A DNA stretch of 64,000 nt from Candidatus Nanoarchaeia archaeon (lineage in GTDB: Archaea > Nanobdellota > Nanobdellia > Woesearchaeales > SKIA01): the NCBI GenBank assembly GCA_028279685.1, contig JANQNG010000059.1:62001-126000 (forward strand), in the 5' to 3' direction. Within the stretch, counting starts at the first letter, position 1, and the number at the start of each line of letters is the position of its first letter. The notes under the pieces were generated by a model. It saw only the letters and a list, made by a program, of their open reading frames with translations, was not told the origin of the DNA and did not search any database. The position numbers were made by a program, and so were the translations under genes. Shown here one piece after another: positions 17,893-26,683 of the stretch.

Positions 17893-18929
17893 TTAACCCT
17901 AAAATCCGCGCACACTCTCCATGTTCTAGGTGCGTGTTGTCCGCACTTGTGGAGTTTGTAGTGTTTGTAGTGCACTTCTGCTCGTTCGCAGGCTTTCTTG
18001 ACGTGTTCTTCTGCTAAGCCAAAATCTTTCTCATGTAAGAACATATACAAATGTATCCAGGTTCCTTTATCAGCAACAGATATAGCATCGTCTAAGAAAT
18101 CAGGTGCATTCTTCGGAGCAGGCATCACAATACGATCATATTTCTTATGCAGTGTAGGTATCACTTTGTGCACATCGCCACAAACTAAGAAAGCGTTTTT
18201 TATTTTATTTAATGCAATATTTTTTAATCCATATTCATGGCCAATAGGATTTACTTCTATTCCTGAAACATGAGCTGCTTCAGTATTTTTTGCGATCACA
18301 CAAACAAACGGTGCTGCACCAGAAAACATAACAAGTACTTCCTCTCCTTTTTTGACTAATTGAGAAATTCTTTTTCTTTCTGTAGATAAGCGAATAGAAT
18401 AATATACTTGCTCAACATCAACCAGCATACGAATGCCGTTCTCGATCACTTGTGTTTCCTTTGTCTTCTCTCCTGCAAGCCATTTCATCTTCTGAGTTCT
18501 GAATTGGCCTTCATGAGCATCATCTTTTCTTAGCACAGTATCAACATGCTTGGTCATATTCAATAATGTTTCTGCAATCACTTTCTCATATTTCCTTTGT
18601 TCAGGATCAATTTCAACAATGGCGATACTTCCTACGGTATCAAAAGCTGTTTTAATATTAGGGAGAACATCGTCAGGGATCTTGCCTTGTAAAGCTTCAC
18701 CAAGATTTTTAGGACTTTTTCCCCTAACTTCGTTTGCTTTACGTTCCTCAAAGCTCACTTTGATTTTATTTTTTTTAGCTAACTCCTTCACTTTGTCTTC
18801 ATCTAACACAGCAACTAGGAAGCCATCATCTTCTTTTGTCCAACGGACATCAGTATTAACGAGTTCAGCCTCTATAAGCTTCTTCCTCAGTGATTCAGCA
18901 TGCTTTAAAGGTATTTTGACGAATTGCAT
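17889..18929 (-). CDS. trm5: tRNA (guanine37-N1)-methyltransferase Trm5
   Basis: The enzyme adds the N1-methyl group to G37 of tRNAs and prevents frameshifting. Seen: an N-terminal D1-like domain (first about 80 residues), then the Rossmann SAM-binding core with LVMFSGAAPFVCVIAK, the acidic turn GIEVNP, and the catalytic-loop equivalent IVMPAPKNAPDF. The length of 346 residues suits archaeal Trm5. An AT-rich TATA region lies about 25 bases upstream of the ATG. Confidence 0.88.
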   Translation of the reverse strand: MQFVKIPLKHAESLRKKLIEAELVNTDVRWTKEDDGFLVAVLDEDKVKELAKKNKIKVSFEERKANEVRGKSPKNLGEALQGKIPDDVLPNIKTAFDTVGSIAIVEIDPEQRKYEKVIAETLLNMTKHVDTVLRKDDAHEGQFRTQKMKWLAGEKTKETQVIENGIRMLVDVEQVYYSIRLSTERKRISQLVKKGEEVLVMFSGAAPFVCVIAKNTEAAHVSGIEVNPIGHEYGLKNIALNKIKNAFLVCGDVHKVIPTLHKKYDRIVMPAPKNAPDFLDDAISVADKGTWIHLYMFLHEKDFGLAEEHVKKACERAEVHYKHYKLHKCGQHAPRTWRVCADFRVN

Positions 18930-18970
18930 AAGAATGGAAAGAAAGAAGGGTTAATAAATATAGTTACTTT

Positions 18971-19459
18971 TCATAACTGTTTTTTTACCCAATCTATAAG
19001 ATCTTTTGTGACGAATAAGGAAGAATCAAGATATAACTTATTAAGGATTTTTTTGGTTTCTTTTATTGTTATGAGCTTCATCGCATAAGCTCTTGTTATT
19101 ATACCTATGGTGCCGTGCACTTTAAATCCTAAATGTTTTCCAATGCTTCTTGCTTCTAAGTCATCTGTAAGAAACAATTTGATTTTTTCTTGTTTTCCAA
19201 GCGCTATTGCTGCTGATTCTCCAGCACCCAAGCCATATTTATGTTGGATTGATTTGGCAATATCTTTTGATCTTCCATTTAATTTTACAACAGAAAGTTG
19301 AGGCATATCTCTTTTGTTAAAGTTATGTTTCTTTATTTCTTTATGTACTTCAGGTGGAATAATGACGCTTTTGACTGTTCTCAAAAGATGTAGGGCACAA
19401 ACTTCTTTAAGATGAATAAGGGGCCCTGCATCAAGAACAACTAAGCTAATCTTTTTCAT
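18971..19459 (-). CDS. PIN-domain (DUF3368-type) VapC-like toxin
   Basis: The product is 162 residues. PIN-domain acidic residues are visible in VVLDAGPLIHL (first Asp), GAGESAAIALG (Glu) and LFLTDDLEAR (Asp pair). PIN nucleases cut RNA with Mg2+. It starts inside the 3' end of the CopG-like gene (14 bp overlap), so the pair is a toxin-antitoxin operon. Confidence 0.8.
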   Translation of the reverse strand: MKKISLVVLDAGPLIHLKEVCALHLLRTVKSVIIPPEVHKEIKKHNFNKRDMPQLSVVKLNGRSKDIAKSIQHKYGLGAGESAAIALGKQEKIKLFLTDDLEARSIGKHLGFKVHGTIGIITRAYAMKLITIKETKKILNKLYLDSSLFVTKDLIDWVKKQL

Positions 19460-19640
19460 GAAGTCCCCACATCACATCTTCTTTTATTGCAGTTTCAAGT
19501 TTTTCTGATTTTGTTCGACGAACAAGTTCTCGTACAGCATCTCGTATTAATTCGCTCTTGTTAGCATACCATCCTTCTCGTATTAACTCTTCCGATTCGA
19601 GCACAAGTTTTTCTGTCATTTTCGCTGGTACTGTAATCAT
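19446..19640 (-). CDS. Ribbon-helix-helix antitoxin (VapB-like)
   Basis: The product is 64 residues. A short N-terminal strand (MITVPAKMTEKLV) is followed by two helices (LESEELIREGWYANKSELIRDAV), the ribbon-helix-helix DNA-binding fold. The tail should wrap the PIN toxin. It is the first gene of the pair and should repress the operon through the palindrome just upstream (19653-19672). Confidence 0.78.
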   Translation of the reverse strand: MITVPAKMTEKLVLESEELIREGWYANKSELIRDAVRELVRRTKSEKLETAIKEDVMWGLHEKD

Positions 19641-19652
19641 AGTATCACCAAA

Positions 19653-19680
19653 AGTATTACTATGGTAATACTATTTAAAG
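19653..19680 (-). promoter_or_regulatory. Operator and TATA box of the VapBC-like operon
   Basis: A perfect palindrome, AGTATTAC-TATG-GTAATACT (19653-19672), lies between the antitoxin start (19640) and the minus-strand TATA-like CTTTAAATAG (19671-19680). Its position over the transcription start fits repression by the ribbon-helix-helix protein. A related half (AGTATCACC, 19641-19649) may be an extra site. Confidence 0.65.
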
Positions 19681-19878
19681 TTTTGGGTTATTATCTATTT
19701 TTGGTCTTTAAGCATTTTTTTTGCTCGTATTACTGTTATTTTAGGATCTTTTAATTATTCTTCCCAATGAAATTCGGATATTTTGCGATCTAATCCGTGA
19801 TGTTTTTATAATTAATATTTATAGCTTATAAAGGCTAAAAATAGAAATATTTAAATAGATGTTTAAATTTGCAGTATT

Positions 19879-20187
19879 ATGACAAAAACAGCTTTTCTTG
19901 AGGCATTTGGAGATACTCCAACACTCAGAGTATTGGATTTTCTTGTGGTAAATGAAGATTTTGATTACAGTATGACTGATATAGCTAATCTTTCTAAGGT
20001 GGGTTATGCAACATTGAAGTTGTTTTGGAAGAAATTAGAAAGGAATAAAATAGTGGAGCAAACAAGGACAGTGGGTAGGGCAAAAATGTATTCATTAAAC
20101 AACACCAATCCTGTTGTCAAAAAATTCAGAGATTTCTATTGGACAGCAACAAAGGTGAAGATACGTGAAAAAGAAATTCTTGCTTAA
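19879..20187 (+). CDS. Small winged-helix transcription regulator
   Basis: The product is 102 residues with a compact winged HTH: TLRVLDFLVVNEDFDYSMTDIANLSKVGYATLKLFWKKLERNKIV, then a wing (QTRTVGRAKMYSLN). Short archaeal regulators of this kind usually act as dimers. A TATA box (AAATATTTAAATAG, 19847-19860) gives a leaderless start. Its stop codon lies at the edge of the 78-bp duplicate of the EamA gene end, so an insertion has separated two formerly convergent neighbours. Confidence 0.75.
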   Translation: MTKTAFLEAFGDTPTLRVLDFLVVNEDFDYSMTDIANLSKVGYATLKLFWKKLERNKIVEQTRTVGRAKMYSLNNTNPVVKKFRDFYWTATKVKIREKEILA

Positions 20188-20263
20188 AGCAACAATAACG
20201 CAATACCTGCAATCATAATGACTGCGAAGATGGCTTTTTCCAATACTTTATGATCATGGAACA
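20186..20263. repeat. Duplicated 3' end of the EamA gene (distal copy)
   Basis: These 78 bp match 21842-21919 at 77 of 78 positions (A for G at one site). In the other copy they are the last 26 codons of the EamA gene, minus strand. Here they are cut off from that gene by 1578 bp holding two genes. The near identity suggests a recent event. Confidence 0.9.
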
Positions 20264-20274
20264 ATACAATAGTA

Positions 20275-20619
20275 TTATTGATAAACGAGATTAGCGTAAG
20301 ATAACTCTGGAAGTGTCGTATAATAGAATTTGTTTTTTTGAGTTTGTACGTAATTGACTATGTCTCTATCATTTGTTTTTTTAGAAAGAGATTTGTGTAG
20401 TCTTTCCATAAAATTATCAAATAACGGGATTGTAGGTATTTCGGTAACTCCTGTTTGATATTTTTTATCATTTTCTAATTCTTGAAGTATCTGAGGTGAA
20501 TTCTGCTCAATAAAATGTGCAATTCTTTTATTGTATTCTTCTGTTATTTGATTTGTTAGCTCCATTGTAATATGAGGTTCTTTGGAAATTATAAATTTTG
20601 TGAATTTATAGCAAGCCAT
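20275..20619 (-). CDS. Small partner of the phosphoribosyltransferase-like protein
   Basis: The product is 114 residues, helical and charged, and not recognised. Segments include LTNQITEEYNKRIAHFIEQNS and FDNFMERLHKSLSKKTNDRD. It overlaps the upstream 391-residue gene by 14 bp, so the two are co-translated. Both lie inside the insertion between the 78-bp repeats. A toxin, antitoxin or binding-partner role is possible but has no direct support. Confidence 0.6.
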   Translation of the reverse strand: MACYKFTKFIISKEPHITMELTNQITEEYNKRIAHFIEQNSPQILQELENDKKYQTGVTEIPTIPLFDNFMERLHKSLSKKTNDRDIVNYVQTQKNKFYYTTLPELSYANLVYQ

Positions 20620-21781
20620 TTAAATTGTTTCTTACCACGTTTTTTAGCACCCTCTCTATATACCTTAGTTTAGATACTGGTTTTATTGCTAATTCATCAT
20701 AGTTTATTTTTCGTTCTACTTCCATATCTGTTATTCTTTCAATGGCTGCGACTTCTATATTCCCTGAATATTCTTTCAACATCTCTTTAATATCAAAAAG
20801 AGTGTTGCCTGAGAAAACATTATCATCAACAACCATAATTCTTTTTCCTATAAGTTCATTAGTTTCACCGATTATTTGTTGCGGGATATATTTTTTTATG
20901 GTAGATGGAGAATCATCTTCCCCATATCTTGAATATTTTATAAGAAAAATATTGTTAATTTTTTCTATATTTTTTATTGAATAAATTGATTTCAACGCAT
21001 ATCCTATTTCAAGAGCACCATATAAAGGATTAACGACAAAATCAATCATGTCAGTTTTGTCTTGTCTTAATAATTGACCTGCAAATAATAATATCTGCAT
21101 GGGATGATCCATTTCTCTTATTAACATTTTTCTTGCTGCAGGTTCTCCCTCTGGTTTAAATTCAGTTGGATCTTTTGCTTTTGGGAAAATTATTCTTTTT
21201 TGGAATATATCAATAATTTCCTCGGAAAAACTACTTTGTTCACCTAATTCTTGAGTTAATAAGAATTGGTAATAATTTGATATGTCTTTAACACAGTTAT
21301 TCTTCGCTTCTTCATATAATGACAAATCTAATTCTTTATCTAGCATGTGGAAAAAGAATGAATTAAATATTGCCATGTCATAATGTTTTTTATGGTCTAA
21401 AATACTGCTCAAAAGAAGTTTTGATTCTAAAGTATCAGCGTAATCTGAATTTATATCCATAATTACTTCACTAACTTCGTTAAGATATTTTGTCATAAGA
21501 GGAAGAACTTTGTCAAGATTATCTTTTTCAATGATGTTCAAATAATATTTTTTTGATCTGAGATATGTTGTTCCATTATTTTTGTTACTTATGCTTTCCA
21601 AATATTTTTTTATTCTATTAGGGAATTTATCTAATTGTTTGTTAAATGAATTCTCTGATATTTTGATTCCGCCAGCATAGTCATAATATTTTAACATTTT
21701 TAGAATCTCTTTTGTTTCTTTCGGTGTAAATAAATTATTGAGAAAGGTAGAAGGAGTTTCTAGATAAGCTATTTCTGGCAT
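20606..21781 (-). CDS. Protein with C-terminal phosphoribosyltransferase-like domain
   Basis: The product is 391 residues. The C-terminal third (about 255-380) has the type I PRTase fold signature: KRIMVVDDNVFSGNTLFDIKEML is the PRPP loop (two acidic residues, then SGNT). It is preceded by DFVVNPLYGALEIGYAL, a usual first strand and helix. The first 230 residues are helical and unrecognised. PRTase domains of this stand-alone type occur in nucleotide salvage and in some conflict systems. The mobile context favours an accessory role, which is inference. Confidence 0.7.
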   Translation of the reverse strand: MPEIAYLETPSTFLNNLFTPKETKEILKMLKYYDYAGGIKISENSFNKQLDKFPNRIKKYLESISNKNNGTTYLRSKKYYLNIIEKDNLDKVLPLMTKYLNEVSEVIMDINSDYADTLESKLLLSSILDHKKHYDMAIFNSFFFHMLDKELDLSLYEEAKNNCVKDISNYYQFLLTQELGEQSSFSEEIIDIFQKRIIFPKAKDPTEFKPEGEPAARKMLIREMDHPMQILLFAGQLLRQDKTDMIDFVVNPLYGALEIGYALKSIYSIKNIEKINNIFLIKYSRYGEDDSPSTIKKYIPQQIIGETNELIGKRIMVVDDNVFSGNTLFDIKEMLKEYSGNIEVAAIERITDMEVERKINYDELAIKPVSKLRYIERVLKNVVRNNLNGLL

Positions 21782-21839
21782 ATTGTTGTTATTGTATGTT
21801 TATTTATAAAAGTTTCTTTTTTTAACTACTTATAAGTGC

Positions 21840-22721
21840 TCAAAGCAACAATAACGCAATACCTGCAATCATAATGGCTGCGAAGATGGCTTTTTCCAAT
21901 ACTTTATGATCATGGAACATTTCATGACCGAAAAAGACATCAAATAATGAAGAAACTCTCAGGATTAATCCTGCAATGGCAATTTCTATTACTTTTATGC
22001 CTTCGAAATAAAGAAACAAACCTGCATTAAGGCAAACAGCAGCAAATAATGAATCTTTCCAATCTTTGAATCCTGCTTTAATATCTTGCCAACCATTGAA
22101 TTTCCATAAAACTAGAATTATCATATTTATCAACATAGCAACCCTTGTGAAAAATAGAATATCAAAGGAATTCATTGGAGGGATAGATAATCCTAATGAT
22201 GAAGGAAAAAGGAGTGCTTTGTCAAAACCATAAAGAATAGCAAAGATTGCTGCAGCAATTAAAAAATGTTTTATGTTGGGATTTTTGAGTATCTGATTTA
22301 GCTTGAATTGATGATGTATGAATGATTCCATGAAGTAGAAGGATCCAAGAATCAAGATTGCTCCAAATGTTTGTTTCACATCAAGGTGTTCACTAAATAT
22401 CAATACCCCGACAAGAAGAACAAATAATGGTTGAATAGATGTTATTGGTCCAAATTCGGATAATTCTGTCTCTTGAATTGTCTTCATAAAAAAATAGTAT
22501 CCTGTTGTTGCGAGAATTCCATAAATTACAAGTATTATCCAGATTTGGAGAGGATAGTTAAAACTTAGATTTTTAATAAATGGGAGAAGTGTTATCACGA
22601 CGAAAAACTGTGCGGAAATAATGAACTGAATAGTTTTTTCCCGATTTGTTCCTCGCTTGACGAATACATCATATAACGCGAATACTAATGCTGCGAGAAT
22701 TAATAGTATGTACCCGTTCAT
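21840..22721 (-). CDS. EamA/DMT-family transporter
   Basis: The product is 293 residues with about ten TM helices in two EamA repeats (residues 1-135 and 150-293), the drug/metabolite transporter layout. It starts MNGYILLILAALVFALYDVF. The substrate is unknown; a permease of metabolites or nucleotide sugars is possible. Its 3' end is duplicated at 20186-20263. It shares a strand with the glycosyltransferase upstream (22 bp apart), so an envelope-sugar link is conceivable. Confidence 0.85.
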   Translation of the reverse strand: MNGYILLILAALVFALYDVFVKRGTNREKTIQFIISAQFFVVITLLPFIKNLSFNYPLQIWIILVIYGILATTGYYFFMKTIQETELSEFGPITSIQPLFVLLVGVLIFSEHLDVKQTFGAILILGSFYFMESFIHHQFKLNQILKNPNIKHFLIAAAIFAILYGFDKALLFPSSLGLSIPPMNSFDILFFTRVAMLINMIILVLWKFNGWQDIKAGFKDWKDSLFAAVCLNAGLFLYFEGIKVIEIAIAGLILRVSSLFDVFFGHEMFHDHKVLEKAIFAAIMIAGIALLLL

Positions 22722-22742
22722 ATGCCACCTCTTTTATAGAGT

Positions 22743-23891
22743 TTATTTAACAGCTTCCTTATAAATTTTTTTCAAATCTGCTTTTCGTTTTTTCTCAGAG
22801 AACTTTGTTTCAATCAATTTCTTAGAAGCAGCCTGCATCTTCTTCAGTAACTTCTTATCTTTGATCAATTTTTCCATAGGTTTCTTTAGTCTTTTAATCA
22901 TAGAAGGATCTTCGACAGAAGAGTAGAATGATTCCTTATTCTGCTTTGGATCAACGGTGAAATATTCATCTTTCAGACTATAATCCTTATTGTACATATA
23001 CAAAGGAGCTTTCACTAAATAGCCATTATCATTAATAAATTCAGGGATGGCATAAACATCAGTGGAAATGATGGCCATATTATTTGCCAGGGCTTCAAGA
23101 TAGACTAATCCGAAGCTATCTTGTAATGTTGGCTGGACAAAAACATCCACCTTTGAGAAAAACTTTCTATATAATTCTTCTTTCGAAAATTTTGCTGGAA
23201 AGAATTTAATTCTTTTATTATTTTTATAAGTTGCAAGATACAGGGAAGGAGTATTCGATACTATCCAAAGTTCTATGTTCTTGTATCTCTTAGATAATTG
23301 ATCGAACGCTTCAATAACCCATTTTGTACCTTTCATATAGAATTTTGTGTTACAGCAGAGAAAGATGGTTTTCTTAGGATCTTTCTTCATTTTTTTGTTC
23401 GGTTTTACATAAGGATAAATAACTGCAAGCTTCTTTTTAATAACAGCATCTTTGAATGTGCTGATCATCGATTTTTTCGCAGCTTCTGAAATGCAGATAA
23501 TCTTCTTACAGTATTTTGATTTCAATAATGATTTTATCAATGTTCCTCCAATTGCACTTTTTAATATTTTAAGGCTATAGAATGATAGGCAAGCAGGATT
23601 ATCAATTTCAACTACATAAGGAATTTTATTGAGCAGTAATTGACCAGGAGTATGGACAAGATCAATGTTTTTCACATCTTTCAGAAAGCGAATATTTGGA
23701 ATACGAAGAAAATCTATCATCTTAAGCAAAGGGAGAGTGGAGTCTTTTTTCTTTCGTATGGATATCTTATGGTCTGGCTTCATGGCATTAACAGGAACAA
23801 GGGTTTCATATTTGATTCCCTTAGGAGGATGCAGAATGGTTTCTCTTCTTCTTTGCCTCAGACTTTTTCCAGCATAGAGTACTTTGATCAT
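22743..23891 (-). CDS. Glycosyltransferase family 4 (GT-B fold)
   Basis: The product is 382 residues. The C-terminal half has the GT4 donor site VQPTLQDSFGLVYLEALANNMAIISTD, with the EX7E-like acidic pair that binds the sugar nucleotide. It likely transfers a sugar to a lipid or surface glycan. The N-terminal acceptor domain is Lys-rich. The start lies about 25 bases after an AT-rich ATTATTTAAAT on the minus strand. Confidence 0.85.
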   Translation of the reverse strand: MIKVLYAGKSLRQRRRETILHPPKGIKYETLVPVNAMKPDHKISIRKKKDSTLPLLKMIDFLRIPNIRFLKDVKNIDLVHTPGQLLLNKIPYVVEIDNPACLSFYSLKILKSAIGGTLIKSLLKSKYCKKIICISEAAKKSMISTFKDAVIKKKLAVIYPYVKPNKKMKKDPKKTIFLCCNTKFYMKGTKWVIEAFDQLSKRYKNIELWIVSNTPSLYLATYKNNKRIKFFPAKFSKEELYRKFFSKVDVFVQPTLQDSFGLVYLEALANNMAIISTDVYAIPEFINDNGYLVKAPLYMYNKDYSLKDEYFTVDPKQNKESFYSSVEDPSMIKRLKKPMEKLIKDKKLLKKMQAASKKLIETKFSEKKRKADLKKIYKEAVK

Positions 23892-23939
23892 GGGGATGTG
23901 AAGAGATGAGATTATTTAAATGTGATGGGCGGTTAAGAT

Positions 23940-24090
23940 ATTCAGATATGCTATATTATTCATGATACGCACCACTGCGCTTCGTGTTATATGCGCAATT
24001 TAATAGATCCTTCGCGGTTATAACAATTCTATATATGTTTAGAGTACTTCTCTAGGTAGTAGTGCTCTGAGTTGAAAATAATAATCCTTA
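23940..24090. repeat. Intergenic structured sequence related to the 49.9-kb MITE-like element
   Basis: The 23892-24115 gap has no gene. It contains GCACCACTGCGCTTCGTGT (23969-23987), 18 of 19 identical to the reverse complement of 49982-50000 inside the MITE-like element. Nearby are GTTATA...TATAAC (about 23986-24025) and AGAGTACT...AGTGCTCT (about 24040-24067) pairings. It may be a decayed relative. TATA-like CTATATATG (about 24030) could serve the pilin operon. Confidence 0.5.
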
Positions 24091-24115
24091 TTAAGGGAAG
24101 TTTCTTAAGAATACT

Positions 24116-24643
24116 ATGAACAAAAGAGGATATTTCTTTGTGATTGACGCACTCTTAGCTTCAGTCATTATTATTTCCTCTATTCTACTCATGACTAGTT
24201 TTCGTACTACACAGCATAATACGATGCAGGTAGATGCTATTGTCAATGATTATCTCCAGCTTCTTTTCACAATGGAGTGCAAAGATCTTGATAACACATT
24301 TTATGATCAAATGGTCTATGAAGGGCTTATTACCTATGAAAACAATACGATTATTGAGCAGGTAGGAGAACTTGTTTACTATTATCACAAAGAAGGAGAT
24401 AAATTGTACTTAGATAATGCATCAGGGTTCATTGCAAATATTACAGGGCCTTTACTTCTTGATACCTACAATATCAATGTTACCATAGATGATGGTACAA
24501 ATCTCGAATTACTCTACAATTTGACTTCGATTCCTATCGAGGATGCACGCTTGGTCTACGGTCAGAAAAAGGTTGCAATCTCAAGAATTCCTGAAGGAGG
24601 GATGTATGGTCCATTCACAGTAGAGGTGAAACTATGGTCTTGA
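24116..24643 (+). CDS. Pilin-like protein, first gene of the assembly operon
   Basis: The product is 175 residues. The N-terminus MNKRGYFFVIDALLASVIIISSILL has the short basic leader, Gly, and hydrophobic helix of archaeal type IV pilin-like proteins; cleavage would follow KRG. The rest is an extracellular beta-rich domain. The next gene overlaps it by 10 bp. With the ATPase and platform genes downstream it probably forms or primes the filament. Confidence 0.7.
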   Translation: MNKRGYFFVIDALLASVIIISSILLMTSFRTTQHNTMQVDAIVNDYLQLLFTMECKDLDNTFYDQMVYEGLITYENNTIIEQVGELVYYYHKEGDKLYLDNASGFIANITGPLLLDTYNINVTIDDGTNLELLYNLTSIPIEDARLVYGQKKVAISRIPEGGMYGPFTVEVKLWS

Positions 24644-26139
24644 ATAAGAATGCTATGTTTTTTTCAGTTCTGAGTATTCTTATTGTTGTGGGTTTTTCAT
24701 TCTTTTATTTTCAACACATTCCTGCTACATCAACCTATGATGCTGAAGAGATGGTTCAAAAGGCCCAATTTCTTAATAATCAAGTCAGCGACCTTAATGA
24801 ATTGTACATTCCGAGATTACTTGAAGCAAGCGCGCAATCAGGACTTGATACAGCGGCGTATTGGATCAAGAATAATGCTGACAATCTCTTTCTGGAAGAT
24901 CAGTGTGACCTCGAAGCAGCTGTTATTCAAGGAGGTTTTGATGTCAGTACTATTGGGGCACCTAGTAGCTTTGTCATTTGTGATTATGGAAGTCCTTTTG
25001 TGGCTTGCAATGATAACACAGACATATCCATAGAAGGCAATAACAGATTTTTTTTCAAACCTGATATTTCATCAGCATTAAGATTAGATCCTGGACTGGT
25101 TCTGATTCAACAGTTCACGCCCGCTGCGGATGATGAATATCGTAACTTTACTTTTCTTACAAATGATGGAGATGGCACGAGAAATTTTAACGTAGGATTA
25201 CGTACGTATCACTGCAATGATGCAGGATCGTACAGCATTCTTTCCCATGTTGATACAGCAAAAATTAAAGCAGGTACATTAACTATCGATTTCGGAGAAA
25301 ATATTTCGCTCAAGGAAGGAAGATCTTATCTCTTGATTCTTCAAGTAATAGATGCTCCTATCTCTCTTATTCTTGCGGATAGCTCTGAGCAGGGGGCTGC
25401 TTTCTATAACATGAATTTTACTTCCATGCTAGAACCTCTTGCAGGTAATTCCTCAAGCCACAATGCTTCTGTTTACGGCCTTCTTGATAAGGTTTTTGCG
25501 ATGATGGAAGAAGAAATGAACTTTAATGTAGACTTCAATATTTCTGAAATAAATATTTTTCATATTTCTCCTTACGATATTAATATCTCACTTAATTTTT
25601 CGTACAGTATAGAGCATGTTTTTTCTGATTGGCATGTCGATGAAACAATTCTGGAAGAAACGGTTAGCATTATTGGATTGAGTGATCCTTTTTATGAAAG
25701 AAATATAACCCAACCAACATTAAGATGGTGTGATCCATTCATCTCTGGTGTAAATGTCAGAAGAATTCAACAGTTTTCTGATGTTCAATTTGATATTGAC
25801 AATTTCACTGCACTAGTCCAATCAGGAAATTATACACATTCTACAAATGCCCCAAGTTTTCTTCAACGTTTTTTTGCAAATGTAACTCCAAGCGCATATG
25901 GTATTTATTCTATAATCAATGATAGCTGCAAGATCCCTGGAAATGATAACATGTCTTTTGTGGATTATAAGTTCCTTGCGAAAGAAGATGCTTCAGGACT
26001 CTGCCTGTATGATGCTTCTACATTAGATAATATTGATAATGTGATCTTAACAGGAGCAGAAGTAACACACTATGGTATTGGTCCTCTGGACCTCTATGCG
26101 GATCATACAGGAGGAACCTGTGCAGATCCGGGGCCATAG
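24634..26139 (+). CDS. Large membrane-anchored pilus-associated protein
   Basis: The product is 501 residues. An N-terminal TM helix (about 8-27, FFSVLSILIVVGFSFFYF) lacks a clear peptidase site. It is followed by a long outer domain with many NxS/T sequons, two regions each about 200 residues, and scattered Cys residues. It could be a large minor pilin or adhesin held at the base of the filament. Not recognised by family. Confidence 0.6.
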   Translation: MVLNKNAMFFSVLSILIVVGFSFFYFQHIPATSTYDAEEMVQKAQFLNNQVSDLNELYIPRLLEASAQSGLDTAAYWIKNNADNLFLEDQCDLEAAVIQGGFDVSTIGAPSSFVICDYGSPFVACNDNTDISIEGNNRFFFKPDISSALRLDPGLVLIQQFTPAADDEYRNFTFLTNDGDGTRNFNVGLRTYHCNDAGSYSILSHVDTAKIKAGTLTIDFGENISLKEGRSYLLILQVIDAPISLILADSSEQGAAFYNMNFTSMLEPLAGNSSSHNASVYGLLDKVFAMMEEEMNFNVDFNISEINIFHISPYDINISLNFSYSIEHVFSDWHVDETILEETVSIIGLSDPFYERNITQPTLRWCDPFISGVNVRRIQQFSDVQFDIDNFTALVQSGNYTHSTNAPSFLQRFFANVTPSAYGIYSIINDSCKIPGNDNMSFVDYKFLAKEDASGLCLYDASTLDNIDNVILTGAEVTHYGIGPLDLYADHTGGTCADPGP

Positions 26140-26236
26140 AACCACTTATTAATTATGATAAAGATTTATAAACATTCTTTGGTATTTTTTACTCGTTAAT
26201 AGCTATTGCTCTCTTAATGGAGAGAAGGGGTGAACG

Positions 26237-26683
26237 ATGACTGACGATGATTTGATCAAAACAGGAGTTGATGGGCTGCTCGAACTGGTAAAGAGTGTCG
26301 AAAAGATATCCATTCCTGATGCGGCGAAACAACTCAATATTCCCCAGGATACGGTACAAGCATGGGTAGATTTCCTTGTTGAAGAGAAAATTCTTGGCAT
26401 AGAATACAAGTTCACTGTTCCTTTTATCTTCTTCAATGAAGAGGTTGACATTGAGAAATCAGAAGAAGAAAGTATTGATATAGGGTTTTTCAAGAGAGCA
26501 TTTTTTGAAAGAGCCAAACTTAAGAAAATCCCTGATGAGAAAGTTGAATTCCTTTGGAAAAAACATCTTCTCGGGATACTGAATAGAAAGCGCATGTTTT
26601 TTCTTAATGAATGCAGAAAGAAAAATATCAAAGATGCAGCAAAACTCTTCAATGAATTCAAAACGAGTGTGATGATAGAGTGA
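26237..26683 (+). CDS. Winged-HTH-like accessory protein of the assembly operon
   Basis: The product is 148 residues. Residues about 10-60 look like a winged helix (LVKSVEKISIPDAAKQLNIPQDTVQAWVDFLVEEKIL). The rest is helical (FFERAKLKKIPDEKVEFLWKK). A strong GAGAAGGGGTGA box precedes the ATG, and TTTATAAA (about 26163) is a likely promoter. Its stop overlaps the next gene (GTGA). It could be a regulator or a structural adaptor to the ATPase. Confidence 0.65.
   Translation: MTDDDLIKTGVDGLLELVKSVEKISIPDAAKQLNIPQDTVQAWVDFLVEEKILGIEYKFTVPFIFFNEEVDIEKSEEESIDIGFFKRAFFERAKLKKIPDEKVEFLWKKHLLGILNRKRMFFLNECRKKNIKDAAKLFNEFKTSVMIE

Larger units (their letters stand above)
20264..21841. mobile_element. 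Insertion of two genes at the 3' end of the EamA gene
   Basis: The segment lies between the 78-bp direct repeats and carries two overlapping minus-strand genes plus their own TATA region (TATTTATAAA near 21800). No transposase, integrase or terminal inverted repeat is seen. Duplication of a gene's 3' end on either side of new DNA resembles site-specific integration that restores the target gene. Unequal recombination is an alternative. Confidence 0.6.
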
